A DNA stretch of 6,733 bases from Candidatus Sumerlaeota bacterium (GTDB lineage Bacteria > CG03 > SLGR01). Made by a program: the position numbers and the translations under genes. Shown one piece after another: positions 1-5,331 of this stretch. The notes beneath the pieces are model-generated. The model searched no databases, was not told the origin of the DNA, and saw nothing but the letters and a program-made list of their open reading frames with translations. The stretch lies in assembly GCA_007136585.1 (NCBI GenBank), contig SLGR01000042.1:1-6733 (forward strand). The letters are read 5' to 3'. Each line of letters opens with the position of its first letter. Positions within the stretch are counted from its first letter, which is position 1.

Positions 1-809
1 AAAACAGACGGAAGGGAGAGTCTTTCCGGGGAGATGTTCTTTTTGAGCTCACCTTCAAGCCTGGCGGCAACCTCATCATATACCTTCCGGTCGGACTCCT
101 GCCGGTGAAAAGCATAAAACTGGGCGGGGCTTATCCCGGGAGGGATAATCCTGAATTTTTCCGGGTTATCAATAGCGCCTGAGTAAACCCGGTGCCCGTA
201 CTGTTCCCTAACCTCCTCCTCGGTTGAAGCCGGTATGGCGGAAGAGTTTCTGAAAGCAACCCGTTCGGAGGCTATCCTCATATGAAACCTGAATTTTCTG
301 TTTATGAGTTCAAAGTTCTGACGGGTTATATTGAGGTTATCCATTTTCTTGCCGCCGAGAGAATGCCCGGTATGAGTAAAGAGGAGCCCTGTCTCTTCCT
401 TAAGCATCGCTGCGGAAACCCCTGCATCGGCATAATGCGATGACATAATATCAGGAAGCCCGCCCTCCTTTGAATAAAACTCTTTTACACCGTCAGTATA
501 CTCCCTCAGGTGCGGCCAGAGGGCCTCTTTCTCAAGAAACCTTTCCGGACCGCATTTTATGCGGATTATTCTAAGCCGGGAATCCCCGGGATACTCCTCT
601 ATATGTTCGGTATACCCGGGCCACTCGGGATCATCAAAATACCTGGTAAATATATCAACCCTGCATCCCAAGCGGGCAAGTTCCTTTGCCAGCTCAAGTA
701 TGTAGACGATCTGCCCTCCAGTATCAGGATGCCCCGCTATAGGCGGATTATTCCATCTTACGTGCCCCTGCGGGTTTATAAGAGCAACAGAAAGTTTTTC
801 AGATTTCAT
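1..809 (-). CDS. sps: Sucrose-phosphate synthase, GT4 family, N-terminal 269 residues (3' end beyond window)
   Basis: Glycosyltransferase that joins the glucose of UDP- or ADP-glucose to fructose 6-phosphate, giving sucrose 6-phosphate in the cytosol. Sucrose often serves as a compatible solute or carbon reserve in bacteria. The visible part is the acceptor-side Rossmann half of a GT-B fold. It shows NPQGH (12-16), GHPDTGGQIVY (26-36, the sucrose synthase/SPS signature loop), SSHYADAG (123-130), THTGHSLGGKKMDNLN (145-160), RKFRFHMRIASER (171-183) and IPPGI (222-226). The GHSLG-x-KKM-x-N-LN stretch followed by FRFH-x-RI-x-ER closely matches my recollection of the Halothermothrix orenii SPS. 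The donor-binding half lies beyond position 1. The start at 807-809 follows AAAGGGAC about 7 bases upstream, with a strong promoter about 40 bases upstream. SPS is preferred to sucrose synthase because there is no long N-terminal regulatory extension. A GT4 enzyme with another acceptor cannot be fully excluded without the C-terminal half. Confidence 0.92.
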   Translation of the reverse strand, partial: MKSEKLSVALINPQGHVRWNNPPIAGHPDTGGQIVYILELAKELARLGCRVDIFTRYFDDPEWPGYTEHIEEYPGDSRLRIIRIKCGPERFLEKEALWPHLREYTDGVKEFYSKEGGLPDIMSSHYADAGVSAAMLKEETGLLFTHTGHSLGGKKMDNLNITRQNFELINRKFRFHMRIASERVAFRNSSAIPASTEEEVREQYGHRVYSGAIDNPEKFRIIPPGISPAQFYAFHRQESDRKVYDEVAARLEGELKKNISPERLSLPSV

Positions 810-850
810 ATTCAGTCCCTTTCATGGATTCCGGCTTATTACAGAGAGGT

Positions 851-879
851 ATTATACAAACCGCAGGAAGTTATTTCAA
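851..879 (-). promoter_or_regulatory. Sigma-70-like promoter of the sucrose-phosphate synthase gene
   Basis: Read on the minus strand, TTGAAA (874-879, 5 of 6 consensus bases) is followed by exactly 17 bases and then a perfect TATAAT (851-856). Transcription would start near 844, giving a leader of about 35 bases before the ATG at 809. No other candidate in this intergenic region fits as well on this strand. Confidence 0.75.
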
Positions 880-921
880 ATCCGGGTTAAAAATTCTTAC
901 TGCGCCCCGGAACCCGGTTTT
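878..921. promoter_or_regulatory. Candidate operator: imperfect inverted repeat between divergent -35 boxes
   Basis: AAATCCGGGTT (878-888) and AACCCGGTTTT (911-921) are inverted copies matching at 10 of 11 positions, separated by 22 bases. The repeat lies between the sps -35 box (874-879, overlapped by two bases) and the -35 box of the barrel gene (926-931). This is where one regulator could control both genes. The CCGGG core is common throughout the window, so chance is a serious alternative. No regulator gene is visible. Confidence 0.3.
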
Positions 922-925
922 GTTA

Positions 926-954
926 TTGTAATTTATTATCTGTAATGTTATAAT
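926..954 (+). promoter_or_regulatory. Extended -10 sigma-70-like promoter of the beta-barrel gene
   Basis: TTGTAA (926-931, 4 of 6 consensus bases), a 17-base spacer and a perfect TATAAT (949-954). The -10 box is preceded by TGT, making the extended form TGTTATAAT (946-954). Transcription would begin near 961, leaving a very short leader of about 20 bases. That leader contains the ribosome binding site AAGGAGG (969-975), five bases from the ATG. Together these predict strong expression. Confidence 0.8.
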
Positions 955-980
955 TCAACGGAAGATAGAAGGAGGATATT

Positions 981-1709
981 ATGAAAACACTTGTCTTTAT
1001 TTCAGTTTTATTTCTCATTCCGGCCTCAGTAGCATACCCGGGATGGATAGACACTGCCAGGCAGGCAGCCGAAAAAGAACTTGAACCGGTCATATCGGAT
1101 ATAGGCGCCGCAATAAGCGGCGGCCTTTATCAGAACGCCGAAACACTGGGGTTTCCCGGAGTATCCCTTAACCTTGGAGTGGCGGGGGCCCATGTTTCTG
1201 ACGACAATAAAATTATCAATGAGGATTTTTTACCGGTACCGTTTCTTACCGCTTCTGCGGGTCTGCCTTTCGGAGCGGATCTTTTCATACGGGGTTTCAG
1301 CTATGATGTCGCAGATGCGGGCACTTCCATAAGTATCTTAGGCGGAGGGCTCAAGTACGGAATACTGGAAGACAGGATGATATCACCGGTTCCGGGGGTA
1401 TCCGCCATATTCTCGTATCACAGGTTTGATACTTCGGGGTTTACCGTAAATACAACATCCCTGGGGGTTCTGGCAAGCAAGAACCTGCCCCTCATAACTC
1501 CCTATGCGGGGATATCCTATGACATAACAAGGTCAAAAATAGATGCCCAACTCGGAAACCTGAGACCTTCAGCTGAAAATTTTCGTATAGGCGGCGGGGT
1601 GGAGTTTTCGCCTCTGCCGGTCCTTCTGGTGAACGCCTCCGCCTCACTTATAGACGGGAACCTCGGATGGTACGCGGGAGCCGGAGCCAGGCTCACTCTC
1701 CCGTTTTAA
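981..1709 (+). CDS. Exported outer-membrane beta-barrel-like protein of unknown function
   Basis: A 242-residue protein I do not recognise by name. Residues 1-18 (MKTLVFISVLFLIPASVA) form a typical signal peptide with a likely cut after SVA. The mature part starts with a short amphipathic stretch (about 19-50). It continues as alternating hydrophobic/polar segments rich in Gly, Ser and aromatics, as in an outer-membrane beta-barrel: LTASAGLPFGADLFIRGF (90-107), ISILGGGLKYGI (117-128), GVSAIFSYHRF (139-149), PYAGISYDIT (175-184) and RIGGGVEFSPL (202-212). The protein ends GWYAGAGARLTLPF; a C-terminal Phe after alternating residues is the classic barrel-assembly signal. The layout reminds me of DUF6588 proteins, but this is an impression, not a search result. 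The start is well supported by AAGGAGG five bases upstream and an extended -10 promoter. It is divergent from the sucrose-phosphate synthase gene. Transport or envelope roles are possible, but nothing identifies a ligand. Confidence 0.88.
   Translation: MKTLVFISVLFLIPASVAYPGWIDTARQAAEKELEPVISDIGAAISGGLYQNAETLGFPGVSLNLGVAGAHVSDDNKIINEDFLPVPFLTASAGLPFGADLFIRGFSYDVADAGTSISILGGGLKYGILEDRMISPVPGVSAIFSYHRFDTSGFTVNTTSLGVLASKNLPLITPYAGISYDITRSKIDAQLGNLRPSAENFRIGGGVEFSPLPVLLVNASASLIDGNLGWYAGAGARLTLPF
1674..1707 (+). terminator. Probable intrinsic terminator inside the 3' end of the barrel gene
   Basis: CGGGAG (1675-1680) pairs with CTCCCG (1698-1703). Inside it, GAGC (1684-1687) pairs with GCTC (1691-1694) around a 3-base loop, and an internal 3x3 loop separates the stems. 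The hairpin is followed at once by TTTTAA (1704-1709), whose last bases are the stop codon. The T run is short. The position is reasonable because only 6 bases separate this gene from the convergent end of tsaD, leaving no room for a separate terminator. Confidence 0.5.
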
Positions 1710-1715
1710 TCTAAC

Positions 1716-2666
1716 TCAGGTATTATTCAAGTAAAACTCCCCGCAGGAAGCAACCATTGAAGCGTTGTCGGTGCATAATCTGCGGGGTGGAAAAACTGCC
1801 TTAAAGGGTTTTCCTTCAGTTTCATCCCGGAGCTTTTCCCTAAGTCTGCCGTTTGAAGCGACCCCGCCGCATACAAGTATCCATCGTGCTGAGTACTTCT
1901 CGGCAGCCCTGACCGCGTTTTTTACAAGAGGTGTAACGGCCGCCTCCTGAAAAGCAGCTGCTATCTGTCTCCGCTGAGCTTCCGAAACCTTCTCGTTAAG
2001 ATCGTACCGCACCTTGTAAAGGACCGAGGTCTTAAGCCCGCTGTAAGAGAAATCAAAGGAGTCTCCCAGCCTGGAGACCGGAAATTTAAAGACTCCGGGA
2101 TCGGTTCCGGCAGCTTCTTTTTCTATTGCGGGTCCCCCGGGATATGGCAGACCGAGCACAGAAGCAGCCTTATCAAAAGCCTCTCCCGCCGCATCGTCCC
2201 GGGTATCTCCCAGCGTAAGATAATCTCCCCACTGTTTTATAAGAACCAGCCGCGTATGTCCCCCTGAAACAATAAGCCCTATACCCGGAGGAGGATCCAT
2301 ATCTCCAAAACGCCCGGCAAACATATGGGCCTCCACGTGATCAACCTCCACAATAGGGATCCGCATCAGAAAAGAGAGAGTCCGTCCCGCCGTAAGACCA
2401 ACAAGAAGTGATCCCTCAAGCCCGGGGAAAGCTGTAACAGCCACGGCATCTATATCACCGAACCCAAGCTCCGCCTCACTGAGGCACTCCTGGAGCAGTA
2501 TATTGAGTTTCTTGAGGTGCTCGCGGGAGGCAAGCTCCGGAACAACACCGCCGTACTCAGAGTGAAGATCAATCTGTGAAGATATCCGCTCGGCGAGTAT
2601 TGAGTTACCCTCCACTACGGCGACCGCGGTCTCATCGCACGAGGTTTCAATTCCAAGAACCTTCAT
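1716..2666 (-). CDS. tsaD: tRNA N6-adenosine threonylcarbamoyltransferase TsaD (Kae1/Gcp family)
   Basis: Transfers the threonylcarbamoyl group from threonylcarbamoyl-AMP to A37 of ANN-decoding tRNAs, making t6A. In bacteria it works with TsaB, TsaE and TsaC in the cytosol. The 316-residue protein is full length for the family and begins MKVLGIETSCDETAVAVVE, a hallmark N-terminus. It carries the metal motif HVEAH (H110, H114) with the third ligand D300 in CTDNASM, plus VSGGHTRL (133-140), GDTRDDAAGEAFDKA (153-167), YSGLKTS (208-214) and the nucleotide-site CGGVASNGRLR (266-276). The start at 2664-2666 gives the expected N-terminus, with AAGGG 9 bases upstream. The leader is part of a duplicated structured element. 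The stop is 6 bases from the convergent barrel gene. It lies 273 bases after the deacetylase gene, so it may be read from the upstream operon or from a promoter in that gap; I see no convincing promoter there. Confidence 0.98.
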   Translation of the reverse strand: MKVLGIETSCDETAVAVVEGNSILAERISSQIDLHSEYGGVVPELASREHLKKLNILLQECLSEAELGFGDIDAVAVTAFPGLEGSLLVGLTAGRTLSFLMRIPIVEVDHVEAHMFAGRFGDMDPPPGIGLIVSGGHTRLVLIKQWGDYLTLGDTRDDAAGEAFDKAASVLGLPYPGGPAIEKEAAGTDPGVFKFPVSRLGDSFDFSYSGLKTSVLYKVRYDLNEKVSEAQRRQIAAAFQEAAVTPLVKNAVRAAEKYSARWILVCGGVASNGRLREKLRDETEGKPFKAVFPPRRLCTDNASMVASCGEFYLNNT

Positions 2667-2782
2667 CTGAAAATACCCTTCAATACATTTACAGTCCCCG
2701 GCGGTACGGGTTTCCGGGTTTGCTCCGTCCTTCGGACGGAACCCCTCGGAACCGGAGGCGAGAATGAGAAAACCCGTGCCGG
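2661..2782. repeat. Structured intergenic repeat, copy 1 (reaches the tsaD start codon)
   Basis: Bases 2681-2727 match 2851-2897 at 40 of 47 positions without gaps, including the identical 13-mer CAATACATTTACA and GGCGGTACGG. Weaker similarity with small gaps continues leftward to 2661, over the first codons of tsaD. The copy folds on itself. CGGTACGGGTTT (2702-2713) pairs with AAACCCGTGCCG (2770-2781) over 12 positions, with one T-G wobble. Inside is a hairpin of TCCGTCC (2724-2730) and GGACGGA (2734-2740) with a 3-base loop, which GGGTT (2716-2720) and AACCC (2740-2744) can extend across a bulge. No T run follows in either orientation, so it does not look like a simple terminator. Confidence 0.75.
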
Positions 2783-2830
2783 CTGAGGCAGAATTTTTAT
2801 GATTTTTTGTGAGTATGCGCTCATGGACAT

Positions 2831-2932
2831 CTTATCTAAAATACTCTTTCCAATACATTTACACTCAACGGCGGTACGGTTTTCCGGGCTTTTTCCGGCC
2901 GAAAGGCTCAGCCGGGGTGAATACCGACCGGC
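2831..2932. repeat. Structured intergenic repeat, copy 2
   Basis: Second copy of the element next to tsaD, in the same orientation, with conserved blocks 170 bases apart. It begins 7 bases past the stop of the deacetylase gene. Its outer stem pairs CGGT (2872-2875) with ACCG (2927-2930), skips A2876, then pairs CGGT (2877-2880) with ACCG (2923-2926), and continues with TTC (2882-2884) and GAA (2919-2921) after one mismatch. The inner part differs in sequence from copy 1 but is again a hairpin: GGCT (2887-2890) with AGCC (2910-2913), and inside it GCC-GAAA-GGC (2898-2907) with a GNRA tetraloop. The 68-base stretch between the conserved parts of the two copies is AT-rich and shows nothing recognisable. 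Confidence 0.7.
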
Positions 2933-2939
2933 GGGGATA

Positions 2940-4055
2940 CTACCGCAGCGCTTCCGCTGCCAATACCAGTTCCACTCCGGCCTCCTGAAAAACAGGTAAG
3001 AATTCCCTGATGATATCAGCTGTATGCTTTCTGTTTATATGGCAGATCCCTATCACAATCCCCTCGTGCTCAAGAGCCCTCTCCTTTAAAAGAGTTAAGC
3101 GACTTCTTATATATTCAGGCGAATCTTCATTATCAAGAAAGACCCTGTTGCGGGCGCTGGGGACTTCCAGTTCCCTGGCAGTCTCCAGAGCCAGAGAACT
3201 CCCGGTGGTCCAGGAATCTATAAAGAACATATCCTTATTCCCAAGAACTTCCATAAGGGCCTTAACTGAAACCCTGTCTGAGGTAAAAGCAGAACCCATA
3301 TGATTATTAAGCCCCGGCGCCCCGGGAACATAAGAGAGGGCTTTCTCAAGAGCTTTTTCAACCTCTTCAATGCTCATACCTCTGAAAAGGGCGGGGCTCC
3401 CGGGGTTTATATCAGGGTACCCTTCCGGCTCCATGGGCATATGAAGGATATAAGACAATCCGTCCTGTTTTAACTCTTCCGCAATCCTGCGCGAGTACGG
3501 AAGCCCCGGCATTACGGCGTAGGTAAGAGGAACCCCAAGAGAAGTAAAACTTTCTATATCCTCTGAATATCCAAGATCATCAACTATTATCGCCGCACGG
3601 GCTCGTTTGCTTAGATCAAATATAATCCGGGAAAAGAGGGCCCCGCCGTAAGAAACCGTGAGTTCAGATTTTCCGGGGTACCTTGTAAGATAAACCTCGT
3701 ACCCTCTCCGTCGGGCAACCTCTTTCAGCTCCTCGGTCAGTTTTTCAGCCCGCCGGGGTGAGGTCTCGATCTCACGGAAAAACTTAACCCATATAACGTT
3801 ATCTTTTCTCTCGCTTCTCCGGCTGGAACTTATAGAATCTTCCGGTATACCTGAACCGGCTAAAAGCCCGCTCAGTTCGGTCTCAAACTCCAGTGACTCT
3901 ATTATAAGGTCTTCCACCGGGGCCCTGACGGAAAATATGTAAAACCCGGCAGCGGCGAGTGTCAGGAGTACGGCAGCAGCAAGAAATACCGTGACGCTAC
4001 GGGAGTTCCCAGAGTCAGAGAAGAACCGGGGTTTATTGAACGTTTTCTTTATCAT
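2940..4055 (-). CDS. YibQ-like divergent polysaccharide deacetylase family protein, membrane anchored
   Basis: A 371-residue envelope protein of the divergent polysaccharide deacetylase family (PF04748, YibQ). It has a basic N-terminus, one membrane segment (about 21-43, VTVFLAAAVLLTLAAAGFYIF) and a linker or small domain (about 44-150). The NodB-like domain follows (about 152-371): AAIIVDDLGY (154-163), PLTYAVMPGLPYS (176-188), LHMPMEPEGYP (204-214), GLNNHMGS (248-255), FFIDSWTT (277-284) and GIVIGICHINRKHT (332-345). The paired Asp (159-160), the HMPMEP His and NNHMGS are the usual conserved positions. The domain should face the periplasm. Its substrate is not established; family members sit beside envC and ctp genes, as here. 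The start at 4053-4055 overlaps the end of ctpA by 23 bases, suggesting translational coupling; there is no good Shine-Dalgarno at the normal distance (AAGG is about 13 bases away). The stop is followed by the structured repeats. Confidence 0.94.
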   Translation of the reverse strand: MIKKTFNKPRFFSDSGNSRSVTVFLAAAVLLTLAAAGFYIFSVRAPVEDLIIESLEFETELSGLLAGSGIPEDSISSSRRSERKDNVIWVKFFREIETSPRRAEKLTEELKEVARRRGYEVYLTRYPGKSELTVSYGGALFSRIIFDLSKRARAAIIVDDLGYSEDIESFTSLGVPLTYAVMPGLPYSRRIAEELKQDGLSYILHMPMEPEGYPDINPGSPALFRGMSIEEVEKALEKALSYVPGAPGLNNHMGSAFTSDRVSVKALMEVLGNKDMFFIDSWTTGSSLALETARELEVPSARNRVFLDNEDSPEYIRSRLTLLKERALEHEGIVIGICHINRKHTADIIREFLPVFQEAGVELVLAAEALR

Positions 4056-5295
4056 TTAGCAGGAAAAACCTTCTGGCCAGCAGTATATCGTGCGCCCGGG
4101 TGAGCTGGGGATCTTCTACAATCTCTTCTTGCCGGCGCCGGTGCTCCTCTTCCGAAAGCCCCAGAATTTCCTGCTGCTGTTCAATAATCTGCCTGCGGAT
4201 CTCTCTTGTGAGCTCCACTTTTATATCCGGTTCTATCCCCTCCTTATGAATTGATATGCCCGAGGGCGTATAATACCTGGCCGTGGTAAGACGCAGGGAT
4301 GAGCCGTCATCCAGGTCAATTATGCTCTGAACCGAGGCTTTGCCGAAAGTTCTTTCCCCGAGGATAAGTCCCCTGCCGTGGTCTTTTATGGCTCCGGCCA
4401 CAATCTCAGAACCCGAGGCGGAGCCCCTGTTTATAAGAACTACGAGCGGAACATCCGCAGCAAGCGGAGGGCGCCTTGCGTAGAACCGTCTGTTCTGATC
4501 TTCTCTTCTCCCCTGTGTGTATACCACAAGTTCACCTCTTTCAATAAAAACATTGGTTATCCCGATGGCTGAGCTCAGAAGCCCCCCGGGGTTGTTCCTG
4601 ATATCAAGGATAAGTCCCTCAATCCCTTCCTCCTTAAGCCCGGAAAGCTCCTGCCTCATAATCTCAGGCGCGTCTTCCGTGAACTCTACAAGGCGCAGAT
4701 ACCCTATATTTCCGTCAAGCATATCCGTGTAGACCTTCTGAGGCACGATTATCTCCCTGGTTATGGTAAACTCAAGAACCTCATCCTCACCATCCCTGTC
4801 TATGGATATGGTCACATCTGTTCCTTCGGGGCCGCGAAGCTTTGTTACCGCCTCCCTGAGCGTAAGACCTATGGCCGATTCGTCGTTTATCTTTACTATC
4901 CTGTCCCCGGGGGATATACCCAGCTTGTAAGCGGGGGTATCCGGGAGAGGGGTAACCACGGTTATAATCTCGTCTTTTGCTGTTATCCGTATACCCAGCC
5001 CCCCGAACTCCCCTTCAGTATCCGCCTTCAGAAGCTCGGAAGCCTCCGGGTCAAGGAACTGAGAATAGGAGTCAAGGGACCTCATCATCCCCTTCATAGC
5101 TCCCTGGATAAGTTCAACCTCATCAACATCGTCAACGTAGTTCTCGCTTATTATAGAAAAAACATCCGAAAAAAGACGCATCTGCTTTTCCACTTCTTCA
5201 TGACCCGGACGGGTATGAACAGCCCCCCTGTATGCTCCAGCGGCAAAAAGGCAGCAGCTTAGAATAAGCACCCTTAAATTAAATTTATAAAACAT
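4033..5295 (-). CDS. ctpA: C-terminal processing serine protease CtpA (S41, PDZ domain)
   Basis: Periplasmic protease of family S41A that cleaves proteins near their C-termini. It acts in envelope maturation and in turnover of peptidoglycan enzymes in several bacteria. At 420 residues it is of usual length. Residues 1-21 form an export signal (MFYKFNLRVLILSCCLFAAGA). An N-terminal helical part (about 35-95) includes LDSYSQFLDPEA. The PDZ domain (about 96-180) starts GEFGGLGIRI, with LPDTPAYKLGISPGDRIVKI (117-136). The protease core follows, with the strand LILDIRNNPGGLL (228-240). The catalytic set is S294 in GSASGSE (291-297), K319 in TFGKAS and Q323, with the spacing of 25 and 4 that the family requires. 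A Gly usually following the Lys is Ala here. The C-terminus (360-420) is charged and helical. The start at 5293-5295 has AAGGGAG about 10 bases upstream and lies 36 bases after the envC stop. Its end overlaps the next gene, so it is mid-operon. Confidence 0.97.
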   Translation of the reverse strand: MFYKFNLRVLILSCCLFAAGAYRGAVHTRPGHEEVEKQMRLFSDVFSIISENYVDDVDEVELIQGAMKGMMRSLDSYSQFLDPEASELLKADTEGEFGGLGIRITAKDEIITVVTPLPDTPAYKLGISPGDRIVKINDESAIGLTLREAVTKLRGPEGTDVTISIDRDGEDEVLEFTITREIIVPQKVYTDMLDGNIGYLRLVEFTEDAPEIMRQELSGLKEEGIEGLILDIRNNPGGLLSSAIGITNVFIERGELVVYTQGRREDQNRRFYARRPPLAADVPLVVLINRGSASGSEIVAGAIKDHGRGLILGERTFGKASVQSIIDLDDGSSLRLTTARYYTPSGISIHKEGIEPDIKVELTREIRRQIIEQQQEILGLSEEEHRRRQEEIVEDPQLTRAHDILLARRFFLLNDKENVQ

Positions 5296-5331
5296 AGTAT
5301 ATTATCTCCCTTAATAACGGTTCTTTACCTT

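Noticed and set aside
510-890. A 126-codon plus-strand reading frame antisense to the sucrose-phosphate synthase gene
   Set aside because: The minus strand has continuous SPS motifs in this span. The antisense product has no recognisable domain, no Shine-Dalgarno and crosses the divergent promoter.
2724-2740. Hairpin TCCGTCC/GGACGGA as an intrinsic terminator of the deacetylase transcript
   Set aside because: No T run follows on the minus strand. The hairpin is better explained as the inner part of the duplicated structured element.
2663-2830. A 55-residue minus-strand reading frame beginning MSMSAYSQKIIK, ending in a TGA that overlaps the tsaD ATG
   Set aside because: The ATGA overlap is tempting, but the frame runs through the structured repeat and is rich in Pro and Arg as expected of chance reading of GC-rich hairpins. 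It has no ribosome binding site at a usual distance and resembles nothing I know.
2661-2932. A CRISPR array or an insertion sequence end
   Set aside because: There are only two copies, in direct orientation, with divergent interiors. No transposase, no target-site duplication and no regular short repeats are present.
3010-3303. A 97-codon plus-strand frame opposite the deacetylase gene
   Set aside because: It lies wholly inside a gene with clear family motifs, has no ribosome binding site and no recognisable features.
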